Below are positions 1 through 7,238 of a stretch of 9,714 bases of DNA, piece after piece. The position numbers and the translations under genes are program-made. How positions within the stretch are numbered: position 1 is the first letter of the stretch; each line of letters starts with the position of its first letter. Under the pieces are notes generated by a model, which had not been told where the DNA came from, did not search any database, and saw only the letters and a list, made by a program, of their open reading frames with translations. This DNA comes from an uncultured Eubacteriales bacterium (GTDB lineage Bacteria; Bacillota; Clostridia; Lachnospirales; Lachnospiraceae): the NCBI GenBank assembly GCA_900545455.1, contig UQZF01000100.1:1-9714 (forward strand), read 5' to 3'.

Positions 1-892
1 CCTCTATGGCACGCTCAATCACATTCATTCCCGCGCCCATGTAGTCGTCGGTTCTCAAAATTATCGTTATAAGAATTATAAGTGCGCTTCCCGCAATTAT
101 TCTGAGATATTGATTTTTTATATACTTTTTAAAATATTTTCCCGCATTGTGAAGCATCATGCAGAACACGACGCTCACGCCCGCACATATTATGGCAAGA
201 AGCACGGTTCGTCCCATGTTGAGTACGGTAATCTTCGGTATCTCAAGTATCGTAAAAGCTTCAGGGTTGATTCCCATGCTCGCCGAGAAATTGCTCGCGA
301 TAAGCGCCGAGAAGATACACGGCACAAGTGCCGCATAGTACATGATTCCGACCTGCACAACCTCTATCGCAAATATCGCAGCCGCCATCGGAGTTCCGAA
401 CAGCGCGGCAAAGGCGGCACTCATGCCGCACATTATCATCACCCTTCTGTCCTTCTCATCAAGCCTTACAATCTTACCGAGCAGATTTCCGAGGCTTCCT
501 CCGAGCTGCAAAGCCGCTCCCTCACGTCCCACGGACGCACCGAAGAAGTGGCTGACTATCGTCGAAAAAATGATGAGCGGTGCAACCCTCGACGGAACCT
601 CTCCGCCCGAATGTATTCCCGCAAGTATGAGATTCGTTCCCTTATCGTTCTCATTGTGCAGAAGCTTGTACGCCGTCACAATCACGATTCCGCCGACCGG
701 AAGAAGCAGAATGAGCCATGTGTGCGCCATCCTGAATGTCGTGACAAACGTCATCGCCTTGGCAAAAAGCGTGCTCACGCCGCCCGCCACCAGCCCGACA
801 AGCGTTGCAAGCGCCAGCCACTTCAACAGTATAAACAGGTTCCTTCCTATAGGTCTTAATGTCTTTATCGCATAATCTATTCGTTCACGCAT
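1..892 (-). CDS. CLC-family anion/proton antiporter, fluoride-type CLC-like (3' end outside window)
   Basis: Integral membrane antiporter of the CLC family; 297 N-terminal residues are visible and the reading frame runs off the left edge (usual length about 400 or more). The start is ATG at 890-892, with CTCC on the plus strand at 901-904 giving a GGAG ribosome site 8 bases upstream. Hydrophobic helices fill residues 18-75 and most of 100-290. The external-gate motif is GREGAALQ (Glu124 is the gating glutamate), followed by an FGTPMAAAIFAIEV stretch at about 165-178. The canonical chloride motif GSGIP is absent; the equivalent place reads KGTNLIL (residues 84-90). As I know the family, fluoride/proton CLC antiporters carry a G-x-N form here and GREG(T/A)xxQ at the gate, so fluoride export is the better guess, but substrate is inference. 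No fluoride riboswitch is recognisable upstream. It lies downstream of gdhA and is separated from it by a terminator. Confidence 0.88.
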   Translation of the reverse strand, partial: MRERIDYAIKTLRPIGRNLFILLKWLALATLVGLVAGGVSTLFAKAMTFVTTFRMAHTWLILLLPVGGIVIVTAYKLLHNENDKGTNLILAGIHSGGEVPSRVAPLIIFSTIVSHFFGASVGREGAALQLGGSLGNLLGKIVRLDEKDRRVMIMCGMSAAFAALFGTPMAAAIFAIEVVQVGIMYYAALVPCIFSALIASNFSASMGINPEAFTILEIPKITVLNMGRTVLLAIICAGVSVVFCMMLHNAGKYFKKYIKNQYLRIIAGSALIILITIILRTDDYMGAGMNVIERAIE

Positions 893-923
893 TGTTTTTT
901 CTCCGTAGGTGTTGATGTATACA

Positions 924-952
924 ATATTATTTTAACACATAATAGAACTTAA
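924..952 (-). promoter_or_regulatory. Possible promoter of the CLC gene
   Basis: On the minus strand TTAAGT (947-952), a 17-base spacer and TAATAT (924-929) lie just upstream of the CLC ribosome site and downstream of the gdhA terminator. The region is very AT-rich, so such matches are expected by chance. Position is the main support. Confidence 0.3.
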
Positions 953-980
953 TAAAATATAAGAATAAAAATAATACATT

Positions 981-1014
981 AAAAGTGCTCCGAAAACCAA
1001 GTTTCCGGAGCACT
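981..1014 (-). terminator. Rho-independent terminator of gdhA
   Basis: Minus-strand hairpin with 14 stem positions: AGTGCTCCGGAAAC pairs with GTTTTCGGAGCACT around a TTG loop, with a single G-U pair, and is followed by TTTT. It lies about 48 bases past the gdhA stop codon. No T-run follows on the plus strand, so it works in the gdhA direction. Confidence 0.9.
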
Positions 1015-1061
1015 CATATAATCATTTATCTGTTATCAGCTTAATATTGTAAGTGTACGAT

Positions 1062-2420
1062 TTAGTATACGCCCTGAGCAAGCATAGCGTCGACAACCTT
1101 CTCGAAGCCTGCAATGTTGGCACCTGCAACGTAGTCTGTCTTTCCGCCGACTGTCGCATTGTATCTCTTTGCCGCATCGCTGATGTTAGCGTAGATTGTC
1201 TCCATAATACCCTTGAGCTTGCCGTCAACCTCCTCAAATGTCCAGGAAAGTCTCTCGGAGTTCTGGCTCATCTCCAAAGCGGATGTTGCAACACCTCCTG
1301 CATTGGCAGCCTTGCCGCCTACGAACAATACGCCGTTAGCCTGTAAGTACTTGGTAGCCTCAAGAGTTGTAGGCATGTTAGCTCCCTCTGTAACAGATGT
1401 TACACCGTTAGCTACGAGCATCTTAGCATCATCAAGGTTGAGCTCGTTCTGTGTCGCACAAGGAAGAGCTAAATCTACCTTATACTGCCATACACCATGC
1501 TCGCCGTTCTTCTTCTCATGATACTCTGCTGACGGACGTGCTGCCGCATACTCTGTAAGACGTGCACGCTTAACCTCCTTAACTTCCTTAAGGAGTGCAA
1601 CGTCAATTCCTTCAGGATCATAAATCCAGCCTGTAGAATCGGAACATGTGACAACCTTTGCTCCGAGCTGATGTGCCTTCTCGATAGCGTAGATTGCAAC
1701 ATTACCTGAACCTGATACGGCACATGTCTTGCCTGCGATGTCAATGCCGTGATCCTTGAGAAGTGCGTTGGTCAAATATAAAAGACCATATCCTGTAGCC
1801 TGTGTACGCGCGAGTGAACCGCCGTAGGAAAGTCCCTTACCTGTGAGCACACCCTCGTAGCAGCCACGGATTCTCTTGTACTGGCCAAACATAAATCCGA
1901 TCTCTCTTGCACCTGTACCGATGTCGCCTGCCGGTACATCCACATCTGCACCGATATACTTATAAAGCTCTGTCATGAAGCTCTGGCAGAATGCCATAAT
2001 CTCTCTGTCTGACTTGCCCTTAGGATCAAAGTCGGAACCACCCTTGCCGCCGCCGATAGGAAGTGTTGTAAGGGAGTTCTTAAATACCTGCTCAAAACCA
2101 AGGAACTTGATAATTCCCAAGTTAACAGACGGATGAAGTCTTAAGCCGCCCTTGTATGGTCCGATAGCATTATTGAACTGTACACGGAAACCTCTGTTAA
2201 CCTGAACCTGTCCATTGTCGTCTACCCAAGGTACACGGAACATAATCTGACGATCCGGCTCAGTAATTCTCTCAAGGATTGCATTCTTCTTATAGAGCTC
2301 CTCATTTGCATCAATAACAGGTCTTAATGAATCAAGAACCTCTGTTACAGCCTGAAGGAATTCCGGCTCCGATGCGTTCTTCTCTTTAACTTTTGCAAGT
2401 ACTTCATCAACGTATGACAT
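1062..2420 (-). CDS. gdhA: NADP-type glutamate dehydrogenase, hexameric family
   Basis: Cytoplasmic enzyme joining 2-oxoglutarate and ammonia to give glutamate, with reduced pyridine nucleotide; the main ammonia entry or exit point. At 452 residues it is full length for the roughly 450-residue hexameric family. Substrate-site motifs are present: GPYKGGLR (Lys90), Lys114, the catalytic-lysine motif PIGGGKGG (Lys126) and PAGDIGTG (Asp166). A Rossmann fingerprint SGSGNVA lies at 236-242, and the SDSTG after the second strand (260-264) fits NADP preference, though cofactor preference is inferred. The start is fixed by AGGAGGT (2429-2435) eight bases upstream of ATG. It is a single-gene unit with its own promoter and terminator. 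Its codons look less GC-rich at third positions than the neighbouring membrane genes, as expected for strong expression. Confidence 0.97.
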   Translation of the reverse strand: MSYVDEVLAKVKEKNASEPEFLQAVTEVLDSLRPVIDANEELYKKNAILERITEPDRQIMFRVPWVDDNGQVQVNRGFRVQFNNAIGPYKGGLRLHPSVNLGIIKFLGFEQVFKNSLTTLPIGGGKGGSDFDPKGKSDREIMAFCQSFMTELYKYIGADVDVPAGDIGTGAREIGFMFGQYKRIRGCYEGVLTGKGLSYGGSLARTQATGYGLLYLTNALLKDHGIDIAGKTCAVSGSGNVAIYAIEKAHQLGAKVVTCSDSTGWIYDPEGIDVALLKEVKEVKRARLTEYAAARPSAEYHEKKNGEHGVWQYKVDLALPCATQNELNLDDAKMLVANGVTSVTEGANMPTTLEATKYLQANGVLFVGGKAANAGGVATSALEMSQNSERLSWTFEEVDGKLKGIMETIYANISDAAKRYNATVGGKTDYVAGANIAGFEKVVDAMLAQGVY

Positions 2421-2497
2421 AAAATAATACCTCCTGAAAGTAGTGTTAGCTTGAGCTGATTCATGACAAAACTTTTCTCACTTTGCTCTGTTAATGT

Positions 2498-2526
2498 ATT
2501 ATATAGCAAAAGTAAAGCGGACGCAA
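2498..2526 (-). promoter_or_regulatory. gdhA sigma-A-type promoter
   Basis: Minus strand: TTGCGT (2521-2526), exactly 17 bases, then perfect TATAAT (2498-2503). The predicted start near 2491 leaves a leader of about 70 bases to the gdhA ATG, with the AGGAGGT site near its end. Confidence 0.8.
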
Positions 2527-2574
2527 TAAAAAATTTTAGATTATTAAATAAAGTTCCACATTTTCTTTATCGCT

Positions 2575-3720
2575 TTATTTTATTAAGTCATTCACGCCAT
2601 GCGCTTTCATCCATTCTGTCCAAAGCTTATAATATTCAGCCTTGAGATGAACTCCGTCCTTGCTGTACTCCTCTCTCACGCCTCCGCGCTCGTCATCCAC
2701 GCACTCATTCATATCAAGATAAAATACCCTCTCACCGTCCGCAATCCCCGCCACTGCCGTGTTGCGGTTGTCAATATTATCGTTGTTGAACACGTCGCTC
2801 GCGTCCGAGTACTCCGTCGTAACGTGCATCATTCCCATTATAAATATGGAAGCATCAGGCTGCATCTGCCGTATTTTTTCTATATTATCGGCGTAAGCCT
2901 GCGCATACGCCTCAGGTGTCTTATCGCCCAGCTCATTGACGCCGACCATGATATATATTTTTCCATACTGCTTCTGTGAGAGTGCGGTCGGCACATCAAT
3001 GTACGGCGTCGCCGAGCCGTTGCACGAAAGGCTGCTGTCCATCATGTCATACACCGTCGTCCCCGGCTTGTAAAAATAGTCAGCCTCCTTGAGTCCGCCG
3101 TAAAAATAGAGCCCCTCAACACGCGAATCCCCTATGAAGCACGCATCCTCAAAATATCCATTGTCGACCTGCACGTAGTCGAGCTTTGAGGAAAGTGCGA
3201 TTATGTCGCTGTCATTGTAGTAGCCCGACCTCGCATAGCGCATATCCCTCTTGGCATACTCGACATCGCCCAAACTTCGACTCTCCGCCTCATCCGCAGC
3301 GCCAATCATGTCCGTGGTTTCCTCCGAATCGGCACTACACGCCGTGTCCGCCGCTATGTCGTTCACATACGCCTCGTCGAATTTCATGCTCCCCGAATCA
3401 ACATCGGTCATTTCTATATCCTCATACGCTTCGTCGAAGCCCTCCGCATTCTTCGCTGCGTCAGCCACGCCATCGAAACCCGTGATTTCTTCTGCCTCTG
3501 TCACCTTTTCTACTCCTTCGTTTTGTGCCGACGCGCCTTCCGCCCCTGTCCCAGACACATACTCGCGGTTGAACAGCGCCACGAACAGCGGGTGAGCCCA
3601 CGATATATCCTTCTTTAACCGCCCCGCCTGCACGCCTGCTATCGAAACTGCATATACAAGCACTGCCGACAGCAATAACATACAGGTAAATGTTCCCTGC
3701 TTTATAACCCTTCCCGCCAT
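2575..3720 (-). CDS. Membrane-anchored SGNH/GDSL-family hydrolase with acidic linker
   Basis: Likely extracytoplasmic esterase or acyl-transfer partner. A short basic N-terminus and hydrophobic helix (residues about 11-31) form a signal anchor. Residues about 55-155 are a low-complexity Glu/Asp/Ala-rich stretch that looks like an unstructured acidic linker. The SGNH domain runs from about 180 to the end: FIGDSR (nucleophile Ser199), Gly260 and Asn262 in MVGVNELG, and the DGVH Asp355/His358 pair; all blocks expected of the fold are present. The start is supported by GGAGG (plus-strand CCTCC at 3728-3732) seven bases upstream. It follows the MBOAT gene by 56 bases on the same strand with no terminator between, so the two are probably one operon modifying a surface polymer. 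Substrate and direction (adding or removing acyl groups) cannot be read from the sequence. I saw no clear terminator after it. Confidence 0.88.
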   Translation of the reverse strand: MAGRVIKQGTFTCMLLLSAVLVYAVSIAGVQAGRLKKDISWAHPLFVALFNREYVSGTGAEGASAQNEGVEKVTEAEEITGFDGVADAAKNAEGFDEAYEDIEMTDVDSGSMKFDEAYVNDIAADTACSADSEETTDMIGAADEAESRSLGDVEYAKRDMRYARSGYYNDSDIIALSSKLDYVQVDNGYFEDACFIGDSRVEGLYFYGGLKEADYFYKPGTTVYDMMDSSLSCNGSATPYIDVPTALSQKQYGKIYIMVGVNELGDKTPEAYAQAYADNIEKIRQMQPDASIFIMGMMHVTTEYSDASDVFNNDNIDNRNTAVAGIADGERVFYLDMNECVDDERGGVREEYSKDGVHLKAEYYKLWTEWMKAHGVNDLIK

Positions 3721-3776
3721 AATTTTTCCTCCATCCCTTTATCTGATGCAGAACACAAGTCCGCTTATTTTTATTT

Positions 3777-5171
3777 TTAGAACCTGAAATATAAAAACGG
3801 ATTACTCTTCTGAATCGCAAGCTGGTACACGCACAGCCAGAACAGCAAAAGCAGAATTATTTTTACCACAATGCTGTTGCGGTGCTTTGCGATGAGCTTC
3901 ATCGGAAGCGGTGTCGCGCAAACCGCACATATAATAAGAAGCCACCAGTATCTCCCAAGCAGGCTCACGAACTTTCCCGCCGCGTCTCCGAGTGCCGCAG
4001 GAAGCCCGATTCCGCCGAGCATGCGGCACAGATAGAGCTTTAGCTCTCCCAAATCCGTGATGTTAAAGATCACCCACGAAAACGGGATGATGAGCAGCAT
4101 ATAGATGTGTCCGATAACCCTGTGCAGCTCGAGAAACCTTCCGTACCAGAGCTTTTCCGCCGTGATTAACACGAAGAAAAACATTCCCCATATTATGAAG
4201 TTCCACGCCGCCCCGTGCCACAGTCCCGTGAGAAGCCATACGATAAAGGTGTTAAGCACCATCCTCGCTCTGCCCTTTTTGTTGCCGCCGAGAGGTATGT
4301 ACACATACTCCCTGAACCACCGCCCGAGCGTTATGTGCCATCTGCGCCAGAAATCCGTCGCGGACACCGCACAGTAGGGACTCAAAAAGTTGTCGGGGAA
4401 ATTAAATCCCAGAAGCTTTCCTATCCCTATCGCCATGAGCGAATATCCGAAGAAGTCAAAATAAATCTGCATCGTGTAGCCCCACGCGCCGAGCCATGCA
4501 AGTGCCGTGTCGGCTCCCATCACGCCCACGGTCATGACATCGTTCCAGAGCGATGCGATTTTGTTGGCGAACAGCACCTTGTACACCAGCCCCACGACAA
4601 AGAGCATCATGCCCCACTCAACATTTTTAAGGGTGACGCGCCTTTTCTCAAGCTGCGGTCGCACCTCGTCAAAGCTCACTATCGGTCCCGCAATCAACTG
4701 CGGAAACATGCTTATGTACGCGGCAACCTCCGTAAAGCTTCGGCACACGCTGTACTTTCCGCGGTACACATCAATCACATAGGACATTATCTGAAACGTG
4801 TAGAAGCTTATTCCAAGCGGCAGAACCACGTTAATCTCAGGTGCGCTTCTCCCGATTAACGCGCATATATTCCTTGTAAAAAATCCGAGATATTTGAAGA
4901 AAAACAGGGCTCCGAAATCTATCAGCACGGCAAGTGCAAGCAGAAGCCTTCCGCTATTTTTATCACGATGCTTTGCAATTCCGAGCGCAAGAAAATAATT
5001 TGCGGCAATCGACGCCATCATAAGAAACACATAGACGGGCTCGCCGACGGCGTAGAACACGAGGCTTCCGACAGCCAGCACGGCGTTCCTGTGCTTTGCC
5101 GGTGTTGCAAAATATGCCAATAAAAAAATGGGTAAAAATCGAAAAATGAACTCCAGACTTGAAAATACCAT
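3777..5171 (-). CDS. MBOAT-family membrane O-acyltransferase (AlgI/DltB-like)
   Basis: Polytopic membrane protein of 464 residues, the usual size for bacterial MBOAT proteins that move acyl groups across the membrane to exopolysaccharide, teichoic acid or similar polymers. Hallmarks: the N-terminal MVFSSLEFIFRFLPIFLLAY, the LPLGISFYTFQ block (117-127), AGPI (161-164), DFWRRWHITLGRWFREYVYI-type block (273-292, His279), and TGLWHGAAWNF, whose His319 is the family active-site histidine. At least ten hydrophobic helices are apparent. The start matches the family N-terminus, but its ribosome site is unusual: GGGAG ends only one base before ATG and the next candidate (AAAGGGG) is about 12 bases away, so translation may be weak or regulated. 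Its partner is the SGNH protein encoded next. No dltA/dltC genes or alginate genes are nearby, so acetylation of a surface glycan is the favoured but unproven role. Confidence 0.93.
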   Translation of the reverse strand: MVFSSLEFIFRFLPIFLLAYFATPAKHRNAVLAVGSLVFYAVGEPVYVFLMMASIAANYFLALGIAKHRDKNSGRLLLALAVLIDFGALFFFKYLGFFTRNICALIGRSAPEINVVLPLGISFYTFQIMSYVIDVYRGKYSVCRSFTEVAAYISMFPQLIAGPIVSFDEVRPQLEKRRVTLKNVEWGMMLFVVGLVYKVLFANKIASLWNDVMTVGVMGADTALAWLGAWGYTMQIYFDFFGYSLMAIGIGKLLGFNFPDNFLSPYCAVSATDFWRRWHITLGRWFREYVYIPLGGNKKGRARMVLNTFIVWLLTGLWHGAAWNFIIWGMFFFVLITAEKLWYGRFLELHRVIGHIYMLLIIPFSWVIFNITDLGELKLYLCRMLGGIGLPAALGDAAGKFVSLLGRYWWLLIICAVCATPLPMKLIAKHRNSIVVKIILLLLFWLCVYQLAIQKSNPFLYFRF

Positions 5172-5204
5172 ACTCCCGTGTGCGCCCCTTTGCTGCTTGA
5201 TCTA

Positions 5205-5233
5205 AGAATATGGTATCACTTTTCAAAAAAGAA
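5205..5233 (-). promoter_or_regulatory. Weak promoter candidate for the MBOAT-SGNH operon
   Basis: Minus strand: TTCTTT (5228-5233), 17 bases, TATTCT (5205-5210), with the MBOAT start 34 bases further on. The -35 is poor. The TGTTAC repeat array begins two bases upstream of it, which is where an activator would need to sit. Confidence 0.4.
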
Positions 5234-5235
5234 TA

Positions 5236-5303
5236 TGTTACATTTGTTTTAAAGTTTGTTACATTAAAATTAAATATTGTTACCTTTTTGTTACGGTTGT
5301 TAC
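5236..5303 (-). repeat. Five helically phased TGTTAC direct repeats, candidate operator array
   Basis: Plus-strand TGTTAC occurs at 5236, 5257, 5278, 5289 and 5298 (GTAACA when read toward the MBOAT gene). Steps are 21, 21, 11 and 9 bases, close to one or two helical turns, so all copies face the same side of the helix. Three copies continue as TGTTACATT. The array lies in the only gap between the sdaAA stop and the MBOAT start and ends next to the weak -35. This is the geometry of an activator site; the 21-base period is that of LytTR-type response-regulator direct repeats, but the cognate protein is not in the window. Confidence 0.6.
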
Positions 5304-5325
5304 ATTATCGCTTAACACTTTAATT

Positions 5326-5359
5326 AAATAAGAAAGAACTGCCTTAAATCAGCAGTTCT
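5326..5359 (-). terminator. sdaAB-sdaAA terminator overlapping the stop codon
   Basis: Minus strand: AGAACTGC, a 9-base loop, GCAGTTCT, then TTCTTATTT. The 8-bp stem (5335-5342 with 5352-5359) contains the last sdaAA sense codons, and the TGA stop (5349-5351) straddles the 5' arm and the loop. Stem length and T-rich tail fit intrinsic termination. Confidence 0.75.
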
Positions 5360-6239
5360 CCGTCTCCGTTTCTTTCTGTGAAAGCTTCTCCATCATCGCC
5401 TTTGCACAAGGTGTTATCGCAAGTCCGCCGCTTCCCGTCTCCTTGATGCAGGATGGCATCGCAACGCCGATGCTTCTCATCGCGTCGATGACCTCATCGG
5501 GAACAATCTTGCTGTACACGCCCGCAAGCGCCATATCTGCTGCGGTGAGCGCACCTACCGCGCCTATCGTGTTGCGCTTAACGCACGGAACCTCGACAAG
5601 TCCTCCGACAGGATCACAGGCAAGTCCGAGCAGATTCTTGAGCGCGATAGCCGCAGCCTGAATTATCTGCTCACCGTCGGCGCCCTTAAGGCACGCCGCC
5701 GCACCCGCAGCCATAGCGGACGCGGAGCCTATTTCCGCCTGACAGCCACCCGCTGCTCCGGCGAGGAACGCCCTCTGCGCAATCACGCCGCCGATTCCCG
5801 CAGCCGCGATAAGTCCCTTGGTAATCTCATCCTCGGTGTAGCCGAACTCCTCTTCCATTGAGATAAGGACAGCCGGAATCACTCCGCATGAGCCCGCAGT
5901 CGGCGCAGCGACGATACGCTTCATACACGCGTTCGACTCGCCCATCTTGATTGCCTTTTCCATGACTTTCATTATGAAATTTCCGCAGATGCTTCCGCCC
6001 GCAAGGCGCGCCTGCTCAAGCCTGCCGCCGTCCATTCCGACCATTCCGCTCGCTGAGCGAAGTCTCTCATCGTATGTCGCATCGGCGTGCTTCATCGCAA
6101 GGTACATATCCTTCATCTGCCTGAAGCCCTCGTCAAATGTTATTCCCCTTTCCTTTATATCATCCTCAAGCACAACCTGCCAGAAACTCTTTCCCGACAT
6201 CCTGCCTGCTTCGACAATCTCTGCCAATGATTTATACAT
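5349..6239 (-). CDS. sdaAA: L-serine dehydratase, iron-sulfur-dependent, alpha subunit
   Basis: Catalytic subunit that holds a [4Fe-4S] cluster and converts L-serine to pyruvate and ammonia. At 296 residues it is full length. Candidate cluster cysteines are Cys166 (GGCQAEIG), Cys208 (ACDPVGG) and Cys219 (EVPC); their spacing of 42 and 11 matches the three cluster cysteines I recall from the Legionella enzyme. Glycine-rich PTAGSCG (113-119) and TGSGGLA (268-274) are family motifs. The last residue is Cys296, discussed in the findings. Its ATG overlaps the sdaAB stop by 8 bases (ATGTATAA), with GGAGG at 6246-6250 inside sdaAB, so the subunits are translationally coupled. Confidence 0.96.
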   Translation of the reverse strand: MYKSLAEIVEAGRMSGKSFWQVVLEDDIKERGITFDEGFRQMKDMYLAMKHADATYDERLRSASGMVGMDGGRLEQARLAGGSICGNFIMKVMEKAIKMGESNACMKRIVAAPTAGSCGVIPAVLISMEEEFGYTEDEITKGLIAAAGIGGVIAQRAFLAGAAGGCQAEIGSASAMAAGAAACLKGADGEQIIQAAAIALKNLLGLACDPVGGLVEVPCVKRNTIGAVGALTAADMALAGVYSKIVPDEVIDAMRSIGVAMPSCIKETGSGGLAITPCAKAMMEKLSQKETETENC

Positions 6240-6912
6240 CGCTCTCCTCCATGCCTTCCCTGCTAAGATAAGTTACCTTTATGATTCCCTCCTGACGGCG
6301 CAGCCACTCAATAGCCTCGTCGGGAATCTCCTGGTCACACTCCACGACCATGACCGCATAGCCGCCTCTCGCATCCCTGAAAAGCTGCATTGTGGCGATG
6401 TTGATTGACCTGTGTGCAAGAAGCGTAGTCACGCTCATCACATGTCCCGGTCTGTCCTGATTGTGAACTACAAGTGTCGGATAATCTCCCGCAAAATTAG
6501 CGGTAAGACCATCTATCTCGCATATCTGAATCTGACCTCCGCCGACGGAAGCCGCAACTATCTCAAGCTGTTTTCCCGTAACTCCCGTAAGCTCAAGCTT
6601 AACCGAGTTAGGGTGCGCATCCATGAGCTCTATATTATGGAAGGAAAAGGTCATTTTCCTTCCCTCGGCAAGCTTAAAGCTCACCGGAATCCTCTCATCA
6701 TCCACCTGCATTCCGAGAAGCCCCGCCACGAGTGCGCGGTCGGTGCCGTGCCCCTTTCCTGTCGCCGCAAATGAGCCGTGCATATATATCTTTGCGTCGG
6801 CAACCGGCTCGCCGAGAAGTCTCCTCGATATGAGCCCGATTCTCACAGCCCCCGCCGTGTGCGAGCTCGACGGACCAACCATCACGGGACCGATTATATC
6901 TATAAGATTCAT
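6232..6912 (-). CDS. sdaAB: L-serine dehydratase, iron-sulfur-dependent, beta subunit
   Basis: Partner of the alpha subunit; 226 residues, the normal length. The N-terminal half carries the family motif VGPSSSHTAGA (12-22), likely at the active site shared with the alpha subunit. The C-terminus from about 146 (TLVVHNQDRPGHVMSV onward to about 218) is an ACT domain, which in this family probably serves regulation or subunit packing. The start at 6912 is preceded by GGAGG, with a long spacing of about 13 bases to ATG. A nearer GTG (minus strand, GTGAGAAAATATG) is in another frame and is not the start. First gene of the sda operon, with a promoter just upstream. The operon is divergent from the MerR-family gene. 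Confidence 0.95.
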   Translation of the reverse strand: MNLIDIIGPVMVGPSSSHTAGAVRIGLISRRLLGEPVADAKIYMHGSFAATGKGHGTDRALVAGLLGMQVDDERIPVSFKLAEGRKMTFSFHNIELMDAHPNSVKLELTGVTGKQLEIVAASVGGGQIQICEIDGLTANFAGDYPTLVVHNQDRPGHVMSVTTLLAHRSINIATMQLFRDARGGYAVMVVECDQEIPDEAIEWLRRQEGIIKVTYLSREGMEESDV

Positions 6913-6955
6913 ATTTTCTCACTTTCCTCCAAAACTTTCGCGTTATATTTCTAAT

Positions 6956-6985
6956 ATTTTATCACTATGCGGGGATTGTACACAA
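6956..6985 (-). promoter_or_regulatory. sdaAB promoter candidate
   Basis: Minus strand: TTGTGT (6980-6985), 18 bases, TAAAAT (6956-6961). The predicted start near 6949 gives a leader of about 37 bases containing the GGAGG site. Confidence 0.5.
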
Positions 6986-7100
6986 GACCTTTATTTCAGT
7001 ATTTATAACATTGACTTCATGTATCTTAGTGTATTGTCAGCCGGAGCCATACACCTATAGATTCCGCTGAAAAGTTATAAAATATTATATATTTTATTAA

Positions 7101-7129
7101 TGGACAATTTCAACGCTATAATATATAAT
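7101..7129 (+). promoter_or_regulatory. Probable native promoter of the MerR-family gene
   Basis: TGGACA (7101-7106), exactly 17 bases, perfect TATAAT (7124-7129). It points at the MerR-family gene but lies about 350 bases from its start. If the fold-back element were absent, the leader would be only about 30 bases and would contain the gene's AGAGG site, which is why I read this as the original promoter. Confidence 0.55.
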
Positions 7130-7174
7130 TACTAATATCATAATATATTTTTTAACAACATGTCAAAGTGGCAA

Positions 7175-7203
7175 AATATATTTTCTTAATTTAGATGTGT
7201 ACA
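7175..7203 (-). promoter_or_regulatory. Outward promoter-like sequence, left arm of the fold-back element
   Basis: Minus strand: TGTACA (7198-7203), 17 bases, TATATT (7175-7180), facing sdaAB. The -10 lies inside the terminal inverted repeat. A transcript would reach sdaAB after about 255 bases. AT-rich context lowers its value. Confidence 0.3.
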
Positions 7204-7238
7204 TGCTGTTATGTTTATGCATGTCGCGACTTTTGGAA

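Noticed and set aside
110..859. 249-residue plus-strand ORF, and a 177-residue one at 342-875
   Set aside because: Both are antisense to the CLC gene, whose minus-strand protein has clear family motifs; the plus-strand products are rich in Arg/His or Ser/Pro and carry no recognisable domain.
893..980. Fluoride riboswitch upstream of the CLC gene
   Set aside because: Looked for because of the CLC-F-like motifs; the leader is AT-rich and lacks the conserved riboswitch blocks.
4215..4859. 214-residue plus-strand ORF
   Set aside because: Antisense to the MBOAT gene; composition is that of a codon-bias shadow and there is no ribosome site.
5236..5303. CRISPR-like or origin iteron interpretation of the TGTTAC repeats
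   Set aside because: Units are six to nine bases without uniform spacers, and no cas or replication gene is nearby; a promoter-proximal operator fits better.
6698..6922. GTG/ATG alternative frame at the sdaAB start
   Set aside because: Product MRKYESYRYNR... is a frame shadow of sdaAB with no family motif.
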